Shown: positions 1-8,184 of the stretch, piece after piece
Position numbering within the stretch: the first letter of the stretch is position 1
How the letters are laid out: each line of letters starts with the position of its first letter
Assembly: GCF_001544475.1 (NCBI RefSeq)
Contig: NZ_FCNW02000005.1
Location: forward strand, 186,001-250,000
DNA length: 64,000 nt
Reading direction: 5' to 3'
Origin: Caballeronia humi
GTDB taxonomy: Bacteria; Pseudomonadota; Gammaproteobacteria; Burkholderiales; Burkholderiaceae
Program-made: the position numbers and the translations under genes
The notes under the pieces: model-generated
What the model saw: the letters and a program-made list of their open reading frames with translations, nothing else
What the model was told of the DNA's origin: nothing
Database searches by the model: none

Positions 1-794
1 GACAAGTGTGGAGTCAGAATGTCGCGCAGTACTACGGCGACACGCTGACGGCCGCCTACACGATCGACTTCACGCATAAGCTCAGTGCGCAGAGCGGCTT
101 CGGTTATGCAGAAGGCGGGGCAACGGTCGCGACGCCTGCGGATCAGTCGGATTTCCTGACCGCCGTGATCGGCAACATTGAAATGCCGGTCACGCAGCAA
201 CTGTCGAGCTATCTGGCTTCGCACGGCAGCTTCAACTCTAATCAACTGGTGCTCGTCTGGGCCGGCGCCAATGACGTGCTTCGCGCAGGCCAGCTCCCCG
301 CCGCAGCGCCGACCGTGCAGACGGCCGCCACGACCCTCGCGCAGATCGTCGGGCAGATCGTACAGGGCGGCGCTACGCACGTCGTGGTGGTGAATCTTCC
401 GAACGTCGGTTTATCGCCGGAGGGCCTTGCTTCGTCCGATGGCGGAGCCAATCTCACGCAGTTGTCGCAACTCTTCAACGACACCCTGAATTCTGCCTTG
501 CAGACGAACGGCGTCCAGTCCAAGGTCATTCGCGTCGATGCCTTCACGTGGCTGAACCAGATCATCGCGAACTTTCAGGCTAATGGGTTCGCGGTGTCGA
601 ATACCGCCGTCGCGTGCGATCCCAAGAAGACGCCCAATCAAACGGCATTGCTGTGTTCGCCCGCGACCTACGTGACCAGCAACGCGGACCAGACATACAT
701 GTTCGCGGACGAACTTCATCCGACGACGCATCTGCATGCACTCTTTGCGCAGTATGTGGAGCAGCAGATCGCGAGCAGCGGGCTGGGGCACTGA
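1..794 (+). CDS. SGNH/GDSL-family esterase or lipase (5' end outside window)
   Basis: The reading frame is already open at the left edge, so the N-terminus, including the GDS(L) nucleophile block, is missing. The visible 263 or so residues carry the block III motif GAND and, near the C-terminus, DELHPTTHLH, which supplies the catalytic Asp and His. A Gly-rich GFGYAEGGA stretch resembles block II. These features fit a secreted or autotransporter-like SGNH esterase acting on ester or lipid substrates. Substrate cannot be told. A run of Ala/Gln/Thr-rich helical sequence and a short Cys-containing loop (ACDPKK...LLCSP) lie before the last block. It converges on the dehydrogenase gene at 810. Confidence 0.85.
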   Translation, partial: QVWSQNVAQYYGDTLTAAYTIDFTHKLSAQSGFGYAEGGATVATPADQSDFLTAVIGNIEMPVTQQLSSYLASHGSFNSNQLVLVWAGANDVLRAGQLPAAAPTVQTAATTLAQIVGQIVQGGATHVVVVNLPNVGLSPEGLASSDGGANLTQLSQLFNDTLNSALQTNGVQSKVIRVDAFTWLNQIIANFQANGFAVSNTAVACDPKKTPNQTALLCSPATYVTSNADQTYMFADELHPTTHLHALFAQYVEQQIASSGLGH

Positions 795-809
795 GCGTCG
801 CGGGCAAGC

Positions 810-1703
810 TCACGATACCGGCAAGCCATTGCGCCTGCGCAGTTCGCGAATCAGCGCGCTATGGTCCAGTTCGCCATCGCCGTGTTCGACCATGTCGGTG
901 AAAAGGCCATCGACGAGCCCCAGTACCGGCAATTCCAGCCCCACGCTTTGCGCAAAACCGAGCGCTGTCTTCGTATCCTTGATCTGATACTTGGCTGGCC
1001 CGCCCGGCGCGAAATCCCGCGCGATCATGCGTGCCGCGTGCTGGCGCAGGATCGTCGAGTCGGCGAATCCGCCGAGCAGCGCCGCGCGGACCTGCGCGGG
1101 ATCGGCGCCGCCGCGCTCCGCGAGCAGCATCGCTTCGGCGACCGTCGCGATCGTGCTTGCGACCATCATCTGGTTGACGAGCTTCGCGAGCTGCCCTGTG
1201 CCGGCCGGTCCGATGCGAGTCGGACGGCCCATCGTCTGCAGCACCGCGCGCACGCCTTCGAAGACCGGCGCCTCGCCGCCTGCCATGATCGCGAGCGTGC
1301 CGTCCTGCGCGCCTTTCTCGCCACCGGAGACGGGCGCGTCGAGATAGCCGATGTCGCGCGACGCCGCCGCCTTCGCATGACGCTGCGCGGTATTGACGGG
1401 AATCGAGCTCATCACGATCAGCACGCTGCCCGCGCGCATCCTCGCGATGATGCCGTCGTCACCGAGCAGGATGTCGTCGCACGCGGGGCCTGAGCTCAGC
1501 ATGCAGATCACGACATCCGCATCGCGCGCGGCTTCGCTTGCATGACCGACTACCTCGACTCCTGCGCCGGCGAGTGTCGCCGTCTTGTCACGGGTGCGGT
1601 TCCACGCCGCGACCCGGTAGCCGGCGCCAGCGATGCGCCGGGCCATCGGCAAGCCCATGATGCCCGTGCCGATGAAGCCCACTGCAAGACTCGCGCGCAT
1701 CAT
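810..1703 (-). CDS. Beta-hydroxyacid dehydrogenase (HIBADH / tartronate semialdehyde reductase family)
   Basis: The 297-residue protein starts with a Rossmann fold, GFIGTGIMGLPMARR, and has the family substrate-binding motif DAPVSGGEKGAQDGT near residue 120 and the catalytic-Lys helix KLVNQMM near residue 170. The length is normal for 3-hydroxyisobutyrate or 2-hydroxy-3-oxopropionate reductases, which use NAD(P) to interconvert a small beta-hydroxyacid and its semialdehyde. The start codon overlaps the stop of the ABM gene (ATGA), so the two are translationally coupled. It is the last gene of an LysR-adjacent catabolic operon facing a TRAP transporter, so a small hydroxyacid substrate is likely. 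Exact substrate is inference. Confidence 0.85.
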   Translation of the reverse strand: MMRASLAVGFIGTGIMGLPMARRIAGAGYRVAAWNRTRDKTATLAGAGVEVVGHASEAARDADVVICMLSSGPACDDILLGDDGIIARMRAGSVLIVMSSIPVNTAQRHAKAAASRDIGYLDAPVSGGEKGAQDGTLAIMAGGEAPVFEGVRAVLQTMGRPTRIGPAGTGQLAKLVNQMMVASTIATVAEAMLLAERGGADPAQVRAALLGGFADSTILRQHAARMIARDFAPGGPAKYQIKDTKTALGFAQSVGLELPVLGLVDGLFTDMVEHGDGELDHSALIRELRRRNGLPVS

Positions 1704-2011
1704 GCAGGCTCGCGACGGCCGAAGCGCACCGTGCGTTCCGCGACGATCAGCGCCGGAAAGCCGGCACGAAAACGATCGAGGTGCGTGGTCTGCAAGTGCG
1801 CGTCGAACGCGGCGCGATCGTCGTAGACTTCGTAGAACATGACGCGCGCCGGCGTCTCGTCGAGCAGGACGATGTCGAACTGCCGGCAGCCGGGCTCGTC
1901 GGCGAGCGAGTGCCGGGCGTCGTCGCGTGCGAGCGCGAGGAAGTCGCGAACGCAGTTGGCCTTCACTTCGAACTCCGCGACGACTACGAACGCTTCGGTT
2001 CCGCTATCCAT
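1700..2011 (-). CDS. ABM-domain protein (putative quinol monooxygenase-like)
   Basis: A protein of about 103 residues with the antibiotic biosynthesis monooxygenase fold. Visible features are the opening strand FVVVAEFEVK, the central EPGCRQFDIV and the C-terminal YDDRAAFDAHLQTTHLDRF helix. Small ABM proteins are dimeric ferredoxin-like barrels; some oxidise quinols, others have no known activity. I placed the start at 2011 because GGAGAG lies 7 bases upstream; an in-frame ATG at 2035 would add eight residues and has a weaker site. It sits between the SAF-domain oxidoreductase and the beta-hydroxyacid dehydrogenase, overlapping the latter by 4 bases, so it probably serves the same pathway. 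Confidence 0.75.
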   Translation of the reverse strand: MDSGTEAFVVVAEFEVKANCVRDFLALARDDARHSLADEPGCRQFDIVLLDETPARVMFYEVYDDRAAFDAHLQTTHLDRFRAGFPALIVAERTVRFGRREPA

Positions 2012-2047
2012 GCTGGACTCTCCATTCGATGCCATGATGTGCGCGCC

Positions 2048-3406
2048 TCACGCTGCCTTCGCCGGCTTGCCGAGCGCACTTTGCTCCATCTCGCGACGCA
2101 GCGCCACTACATCGAGATCGCGTTCCAGTTCAACATCCTCGAAGCGCACGATGGTGTCCTTGGCGACCGGACGCTTGAGTCTGACGTTGTGCGCGAGCCC
2201 GATCGGCAGGCCGCCGATGGCAAGGCTCTTCGATGCCGGGATCGCATTGGCCCAGACCGCATAGCCGCCTTCGCCGTCGAGCATCTCGCCCGGCTTGAGG
2301 TCGCGCTTGGCGGTCGCCACGGCGTCGCCTCGGAATTCCTTCGACGATCCCGTCGCTTCGCCGCGAAGTACCGCCGACAGCACGCTCACGCTGGTTTCGA
2401 GGCCGATCATGTGGAACGGGCGCCACATCGAGCCGTACCAGCCGGTCGGATCGACGAGCAGGCCGTATTGCTTGAAGCAGGCGCGCGCGTATTCGTTCGG
2501 CGCCTTGAACGTGACGAACACGCCGTAGCGGATGTTGTTAAACACTTCGCGCCCGTCCGGTTCCTGGCTGGCGGCAATGTCAACGAGGCCGCTGCGCGAC
2601 AAGCGTCCGCCATCTTCCGCTGGCCGGAATACGCGCGCCAGATCGTGCAGGCCCGCGGGGGGAAACGCGAGGCCGTTGTCCGGGCAATCGAGGCCCGTGC
2701 CGTTCGCAACCGCCGCCATCTCGATCGCGGCCTTGGTGCCGTCGGTGAAGGAGTTGTACATCTTCGGGTTGAAGTCGCCCTTGGCCACTTCTTCATCGGT
2801 CCATCCGAAGAAGCTCCACACTGTGTCCGGCGTCGAATAGCGATAGCGCGGTTCGAAGTTCATGCCCTTTCCGGCCGAGGTCAGCTCGAACCCGCACGAG
2901 CGCACCCAGTCCACGAGTTCGCAGATGATCGCGGGCTGGTCGCCGTACGCCATGCTGTAGACGAGACCGCGATCGCGAGCGCGCGCGGCGAGCAGCGGGC
3001 CGCACATCGCGTCGGCTTCGACATTGACCATGACCACATGCTTGTTGCCTTCTATCGCGGCCAATGCGTGGCGCACACCGGCGATCGGATGACCCGTCGC
3101 TTCGATGATGCATTCGATCTCATCGCACGCGGCGAGCGCGGCGGCATCGTCGAGGACGCAGGTGGCGCCGGTCTTGACGGCATCGGAGAGGGTACGTGCA
3201 CCGTATTGCTCGGTCGGCCAGCCGACTCGCGCAAGCGATGCGCGCGCCTTGCCGACGTCGAGATCGGCGACGCCCACGACATGCAGCCCTTCGATATGGC
3301 GGGCCTGCGACAGCACCATCGAGCCGAACTTGCCGGCGCCGATCAGGCCGACGCGAACGGGACGTCCGGATGCGTTGCGTGCCTGGAGCAGACTGGAGAG
3401 ATTCAT
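2048..3406 (-). CDS. SAF-domain NAD(P)-dependent oxidoreductase (homoserine dehydrogenase-like)
   Basis: A protein of about 452 residues. Residues 18-150 form a Rossmann domain (VRVGLIGAGKFGS; then IIEATGHP), as in homoserine-dehydrogenase-like enzymes. The C-terminal 100 residues (LKPGEMLDGEGGYAVWANAI onward) look like an SAF/AFP domain. Databases often mislabel this architecture as a flagellar FlgA protein. Members occur in sugar-acid and polyol catabolic operons, but I cannot name the reaction. The TTG six bases upstream is a less likely start than the ATG at 3406, which has AAAGGA at proper spacing. It is the first enzyme gene of the minus-strand operon, 12 bases or so before the ABM gene when starts are counted from 2035. 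Confidence 0.75.
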   Translation of the reverse strand: MNLSSLLQARNASGRPVRVGLIGAGKFGSMVLSQARHIEGLHVVGVADLDVGKARASLARVGWPTEQYGARTLSDAVKTGATCVLDDAAALAACDEIECIIEATGHPIAGVRHALAAIEGNKHVVMVNVEADAMCGPLLAARARDRGLVYSMAYGDQPAIICELVDWVRSCGFELTSAGKGMNFEPRYRYSTPDTVWSFFGWTDEEVAKGDFNPKMYNSFTDGTKAAIEMAAVANGTGLDCPDNGLAFPPAGLHDLARVFRPAEDGGRLSRSGLVDIAASQEPDGREVFNNIRYGVFVTFKAPNEYARACFKQYGLLVDPTGWYGSMWRPFHMIGLETSVSVLSAVLRGEATGSSKEFRGDAVATAKRDLKPGEMLDGEGGYAVWANAIPASKSLAIGGLPIGLAHNVRLKRPVAKDTIVRFEDVELERDLDVVALRREMEQSALGKPAKAA

Positions 3407-3586
3407 GTGCAATCCTTTGTGGTCGAGACTATGGATCGTGGCCGCGAACGCGGCGCGCGGTGATTGGCCGGGGTGGCGTGATCGAAGGCATGACAGCGGT
3501 GCGCCTTACTTGCGAGCAAGTGTAGTCAGGGGCTTCTGCCAGAACAATTAACATTTCCGAGGCGATTTGTTAGCCAGGCTTCAACA

Positions 3587-4495
3587 TCAGCGGGCGGCGG
3601 GAAGTTGGGACGCGGACTGCCAGGCGGCACGCTCGGCGCGCAGCCAATCGAGGAACAGGATCACTTTCTTCTTGTGCAGATGCTCGAACGGGCAGACGAT
3701 CCACTGCGTCGTCAGGCGGATCGCCGGGGGCTCGCGCACCGGGCAGATCAACGTGCCGTCGCGCAACTCGCGCCACATCATGAGCGTGCTTTCGAGCGCG
3801 ATGCCCATGCCGTCGACGGCGGCATCGATTGCCATATGGCTGCGATCGAACAGCACGCGCTGCCCTGGATCGAGCGGCGCCGCGCGTGCCACCGAGAACC
3901 AGTGTGGCCATTGGACCTGCGACTTGATCGAGTAGATGAGTCGATGCCGCTGAAGATCGGCGGCATCGAGACTCGATGGCGCGCAGTACGCGGGCGAGCA
4001 TACCGGCAGGAACGACTCCTCGGTCAGCGCCTCGACATACACGCCCGGCCATTGCCCGGTGCCGTGACGGATCTCGATATCGACTGCTTCCTGCGCGAAG
4101 TCGGTCATTTCATTGGTGCCGTTCAGGCGCACCTCCAGATCGGGATGACCGTCGAGAAACGAGCGCAGACGCGGCAAGAGAAACTTGGTGGAGAGCGTTG
4201 GCGTCGCGCGTACGGTCAGGAGCGTGACGGAGCGCAACCCGCGTATACGCTGAGTCGCATCCGCGATGCGATCGATCTCCTCTGAAATCATCGCGAAGTA
4301 GCGCTCGCCTGCTTCGGTCAATGCCACGCCGCGTCCGACCTTCGTCATCAACGCCGTGCCCAGATGAGTTTCCAACGACTGGATTTGCTGGCTGACGGCC
4401 GATGGCGTGACGTTCAATTCCGCGGCTGCGCGAGAGATGCTCCCCGAACTCGCCGCCGCATGAAAAACACTGATGGCCCGCAATGGCAGATACAT
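3587..4495 (-). CDS. LysR-type transcriptional regulator (GcvA-like)
   Basis: About 302 residues with an N-terminal winged helix (LRAISVFHAAASSGSISRAA, then TPSAVSQQIQ) and a periplasmic-binding-like effector domain from about residue 90. The GcvA-like subgroup is suggested by the short linker and the RHGTGQWPGV segment. It is divergent from the TRAP transporter operon at 4689 and upstream of the minus-strand oxidoreductase genes, so it most likely controls both from the shared interval. The ATG at 4495 has AAAGG six bases upstream; a GTG two codons earlier is the alternative start. Effector unknown, probably the transported acid. Confidence 0.88.
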   Translation of the reverse strand: MYLPLRAISVFHAAASSGSISRAAAELNVTPSAVSQQIQSLETHLGTALMTKVGRGVALTEAGERYFAMISEEIDRIADATQRIRGLRSVTLLTVRATPTLSTKFLLPRLRSFLDGHPDLEVRLNGTNEMTDFAQEAVDIEIRHGTGQWPGVYVEALTEESFLPVCSPAYCAPSSLDAADLQRHRLIYSIKSQVQWPHWFSVARAAPLDPGQRVLFDRSHMAIDAAVDGMGIALESTLMMWRELRDGTLICPVREPPAIRLTTQWIVCPFEHLHKKKVILFLDWLRAERAAWQSASQLPAAR

Positions 4496-4688
4496 GATCA
4501 CCCTTTAGATTGGCTACACCTTTGCGCAAAATAATTGAATTGTCCTTCACCAACAAGCCTCTTATATTTTGCACACGCAGGACCGGCAGCGCCTCGACAA
4601 GAGTCGAACAAGCGCCGCAACGTGCCGCGACGCCATACCTACAAAGTGGCGCGTGGGCGCGAAAGTTCATATAACAGGAGACAGCATC
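4496..4688. promoter_or_regulatory. Divergent promoter region, LysR gene and TRAP operon
   Basis: A 190-base AT-richer interval between divergent genes. It contains TTGAAT near 4535 and a TATATT-like box near 4564, and AGGAG at about 4676 for the TRAP binding-protein gene. LysR regulators usually bind such intervals, but I could not single out one T-N11-A site as convincing. Confidence 0.4.
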
Positions 4689-5717
4689 ATGAGCACGTCG
4701 AACTCGCCGCGCCGCATCTCGCGACGCGCGGTGTTGAAGGCTGCGGCCGCCCTTCCGCTGGTAACGATATGGACCCGGCCTGCACGCGCCGCCGAGTTCA
4801 CCTACAAGCTCGCTACCGGGCAATCCCTTAATCAGCCGATCAATGCGCGACTCAAGGAAGCCATCGACCGCATTCGCGAGGCGAGCAGCGGCAGGCTCGA
4901 GATCCGCTTCTTCCCCGCATCGCAACTCGGCTCGGACACGGACCTGCTGTCGCAGACGCGCTCGGGTGCCGTCGAATTCCTCAACATCTCGGGCTCGGTG
5001 ATGTCGACCGTGATCCCGCTCGCGGCCATTACCAATCTCGGCTTTGCGTTCTCGGACTACGATCAGGTCTGGCGGGGCGTCGATGGCGATCTCGGCAAGA
5101 TCATCCGCGCGCAGATCGACAAGAGCGGGTACGTGTCAGTGTCGAAGGCGGCGGACAACGGCTTCCGGCAGATCACCTCCGCCACGAAGCCGATCAAGGC
5201 GCCCGACGACTTGCGCGGCTACCGCATCCGCGTGCCGGTCTCGCCGATGTTCACGTCGCTCTTTCAGACGCTAGGGGCGAACCCTACGTCGATCAACTTC
5301 AACGAGCTCTACACCGCGTTGCAGACGCATCTCGTGGACGGTCAGGAAAACGGCCTCGTCACGATCGAAGCGGGCAAGCTGTATGAAGTGCAGAAGTACG
5401 TCGCCGAGACCAATCACATCTGGGACCCGTTCTGGCTGCTTGGCAACCCGCGCGCATTCAACGCGCTGCCCGACGATCTCAAGACGATCGTGAAACGCGA
5501 ATTCGACCGGGCGAGTGTCGAGCAGCGCGCGGACGTCGCGCGATTGAATACGTCGCTGAAGTCGCAGCTTTCCAGCAAGGGGCTGACGTTCGTTCCCGCC
5601 GACAGGGACGCGTTCCGCGCAGCGCTCTCGAAGTCCGGCTTCTATACGCAATGGCGCGACAAGTTCGGCGCCAGCGCGTGGAGCGCCCTCGAAGCGGTGA
5701 CGGGGAAAATATCATGA
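4689..5717 (+). CDS. TRAP transporter solute-binding protein, DctP family
   Basis: About 342 residues. The N-terminus has a Tat-like signal (RRISRRAVLKAAAALPLV) ending near ARAAEF, so the mature protein is periplasmic. The body has the DctP signatures FFPASQLGSDTDLLSQT and DDLRGYRIRVP, the latter containing the conserved Arg that pairs with the substrate carboxylate. That predicts an organic acid ligand. I chose the ATG at 4689 because AGGAG precedes it; longer in-frame starts lack a site and would hide the signal peptide. Its stop overlaps the start of the membrane component by ATGA, so the two form one operon. Confidence 0.9.
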   Translation: MSTSNSPRRISRRAVLKAAAALPLVTIWTRPARAAEFTYKLATGQSLNQPINARLKEAIDRIREASSGRLEIRFFPASQLGSDTDLLSQTRSGAVEFLNISGSVMSTVIPLAAITNLGFAFSDYDQVWRGVDGDLGKIIRAQIDKSGYVSVSKAADNGFRQITSATKPIKAPDDLRGYRIRVPVSPMFTSLFQTLGANPTSINFNELYTALQTHLVDGQENGLVTIEAGKLYEVQKYVAETNHIWDPFWLLGNPRAFNALPDDLKTIVKREFDRASVEQRADVARLNTSLKSQLSSKGLTFVPADRDAFRAALSKSGFYTQWRDKFGASAWSALEAVTGKIS

Positions 5718-7603
5718 GCGCCGCGCACAACCTGGAGGTGCCGGGACCCTCGTTCGTGCGCGACGCGCACGGCGAGAGCGTCATCGAACGCTGGTTGCGT
5801 CGCGGGATCGAGGTGCTCGCGGCGGCGGCGGTCGTCGGCGAGGTGGCGCTGCTGTTCGTCGGCATCGTGGCGCGTGCTGTGTTTCATCAGCCGCTGATCT
5901 GGTCGGACGAACTCGCGTCCATCCTGTTCCTCTGGCTTGCGATGCTGGGCAGCGCGCTCGCGGTGCAGCGTTCGTGTCACATGCGGTTGACGTTCTTCGT
6001 ATCACACATGACACCGCGCGCACAGGCGTGGGCCGAAACGCTGGCGGTCGCCGCTGCGGCTGCTTTCTTCGCGCTCGTGATGCATCCCGCATACGACTAT
6101 GTGCAGGACCAGGCATTCGTGGAGACGCCGGCACTCGGCTGGTCGGGCTCGGTGAGAGCACTGGCGATTCCTTTCGGCTGTGCGGCGGCATTGGTCAGTT
6201 GCGGGCTGCGCCTCGCGCGGCACGACCGGCGACATATCGTCGGTGCGGTTGCGCTGATGGTGCTGATCGCGGGCGCCTGCTATCTCGCCAGGGCGCCGTT
6301 GACGCATATGGGGCAGGGCGCGTTACTGGTGTTCTTTGTCGGCGTGCTTGGAACGGCGGTGATGGCGGGCGTGCCGATCGCCTTCGCATTCTCGCTCGCG
6401 ACGAGCGCCTATCTGCTGACGACGACATCGACGCCGCTCAGCGTCGTCGTCGGCCGCATGGACGAAGGCATGAGCACGCTGATCCTGCTCGCCGTGCCGA
6501 TGTTCGTACTGCTCGGGCAACTCGTGCATGTGACGGGCGTGGCGCGCGTGATGGTTGCTTTTCTCGCGTCGCTGCTCGGTCACGTTCGGGGCGGCATGTC
6601 GTATGTGCTGCTCGGCGCGATGCTGTTGATCTCGGGCATCTCTGGATCGAAGACGGCCGATATGGCGGCTGTTGCGCCTGTGCTCTTTCCCGAGATGCGC
6701 AAGCGCGGGATGAAGGATGGCGAACTGGTGTCGCTGCTTGCCGCGTCCGGCGCGATGAGCGAGACGATTCCGCCGTCGCTGGTGCTGATCGCGATCGCGT
6801 CGGTGACCGGCATATCGATCGCGGCGCTTTTTACCGCGGGCATCTTGCCGGCGATCGTGCTTGCGTTCGTGCTCGGGGTCGTAGCGTGGTGGCGTGCGGG
6901 ACGCGAGGAAGAAACGGATGAGAGCCGTGCGGGAGCGGTGAGGGCACCGTGGTCGCATGTGCGTCGCACGTTCGTGATCGCCTTGCCGGCGCTGTTGCTG
7001 CCGTTCCTGATTCGCAGCGCAGTGGTCGAAGGAATCGCGACCGCGACGGAGGTATCGACGATCGGTATCGCCTATTCGCTCGTCATCGGTCTCCTGATCT
7101 ATCGCGGCGGCCTCAAGTGGAAAGCCGTCATGCCGATGCTGCTGCAGACGGCCGCTCTCTCCGGCGCGATTCTGTTCATCGTCGGGGCGGCGAGTGCGAT
7201 GGGCTGGGCGCTGACACAGTCGGGTTTCTCGCACGACCTCGCCAGCATGATGACGAGAGTTCCAGGCGGTGCCGCTGGCTTCATGCTGGTGTCAATCGTC
7301 GCGTTCATCGTGCTTGGCAGCGTGCTCGAGGGCATTCCGGCCATCGTTCTGTTCGGACCGCTGCTGTTTCCGGTTGCGCATCAGCTCGGCATCCACGAAG
7401 TGCACTATGCGATGGTCGTCGTGCTCGCGATGGGACTCGGGGTCTTCGCGCCGCCATTCGGCCTGTGTTATTACGCGGCGTGCATCATCGGCGAGGTATC
7501 GCCGGAAGCGGGGCTCAGGCGGATATGGATCTATCTGGGCATGCTGCTCCTCGGGCTGATCGCGATCGCCTTCGTTCCCTGGATCTCTATCGGCTTTCTC
7601 TGA
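5714..7603 (+). CDS. TRAP transporter fused membrane protein, DctQ-DctM
   Basis: About 629 residues. Residues 1 to about 165 form the small four-helix DctQ-like subunit (SDELASILFLWLAMLGSALAVQ). The rest is the large DctM permease of 12 or so helices with Gly-rich loops such as SGISGSKTADMAAV and SETIPPSLVLI. Fusion of the two subunits is common in this transporter family. Uptake is driven by a sodium or proton gradient in the inner membrane, with the DctP protein encoded just upstream. The start overlaps the previous stop by four bases. A strong hairpin terminator follows. Confidence 0.92.
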   Translation: MSAAHNLEVPGPSFVRDAHGESVIERWLRRGIEVLAAAAVVGEVALLFVGIVARAVFHQPLIWSDELASILFLWLAMLGSALAVQRSCHMRLTFFVSHMTPRAQAWAETLAVAAAAAFFALVMHPAYDYVQDQAFVETPALGWSGSVRALAIPFGCAAALVSCGLRLARHDRRHIVGAVALMVLIAGACYLARAPLTHMGQGALLVFFVGVLGTAVMAGVPIAFAFSLATSAYLLTTTSTPLSVVVGRMDEGMSTLILLAVPMFVLLGQLVHVTGVARVMVAFLASLLGHVRGGMSYVLLGAMLLISGISGSKTADMAAVAPVLFPEMRKRGMKDGELVSLLAASGAMSETIPPSLVLIAIASVTGISIAALFTAGILPAIVLAFVLGVVAWWRAGREEETDESRAGAVRAPWSHVRRTFVIALPALLLPFLIRSAVVEGIATATEVSTIGIAYSLVIGLLIYRGGLKWKAVMPMLLQTAALSGAILFIVGAASAMGWALTQSGFSHDLASMMTRVPGGAAGFMLVSIVAFIVLGSVLEGIPAIVLFGPLLFPVAHQLGIHEVHYAMVVVLAMGLGVFAPPFGLCYYAACIIGEVSPEAGLRRIWIYLGMLLLGLIAIAFVPWISIGFL

Positions 7604-7631
7604 CATATCGCGTACATGCGCGTTGAGAGCT

Positions 7632-7670
7632 AACCACACTTGCCGTTTGCGGCGGTGTGGTTTTGCCTTT
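7632..7670 (+). terminator. Rho-independent terminator of the TRAP operon
   Basis: A two-part hairpin: AACCACAC (7632-7639) pairs with GTGTGGTT (7655-7662), and an inner GCCG pairs with CGGC. A T-rich tail follows. It lies 28 bases after the DctQM stop. Confidence 0.8.
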
Positions 7671-8184
7671 TACGAGCGCTTGAACACCAACGGCCTGAAG
7701 CGAAATTCTTTAGCTCCCTCGGGCTTGGTTCCCTTTGTCCAAGCGATGCGTGCGCTTGCGAACAGAACCTACGAAGGCATTGCAGGACGCATGTTTATCC
7801 GTGTGACGTTGCTCGGATAAACCCTCATCGGTGGATAGGCATCGGCCTCGATTCTCGACATCCGAACGCCTCTCGATACTACGACTCGCCGCTTTTTCAC
7901 CGCGAACAAGCGGCCGATCACATTTCTCGTAGATAACATTCTGTAAGGTAGTTGGGTATCCAAACTTTGAATGTCGCTTGAGGTTATCTGCGGCTATCAA
8001 GTGCTTCGACAAGCAAACGTTTTCTGTGGGGCACTGCACCCGAGAAAGCGCGCTTGCATGTGGTCTCGGTGGTGCATGCCACAGATGCGTTCGGCTTGGG
8101 CAGTCATTCTGCCGTCCAAGCCGTGTTCCTTTTTGAGCAAGAAAAGGAGGACGACATCACGACATGTTCACATCGGAGACATCT
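7671..8184. other. Intergenic region, no gene recognised
   Basis: About 500 bases with lower GC than the neighbouring genes. Short frames here lack ribosome sites and protein-like composition. The last 40 bases hold AGGAGG (8145-8150) and GGAGAC (8175-8180) before the repeat protein. I see no tRNA-like or riboswitch-like structure, but a promoter for the repeat protein must lie here. Confidence 0.5.

Noticed and set aside
1781..3463. 560-codon frame antisense to the SAF oxidoreductase
   Set aside because: Same high-GC artefact; it spans two genes and their spacer.
7623..7820. Short frame after the TRAP operon
   Set aside because: It starts within the terminator hairpin and lacks a ribosome site or recognisable features.
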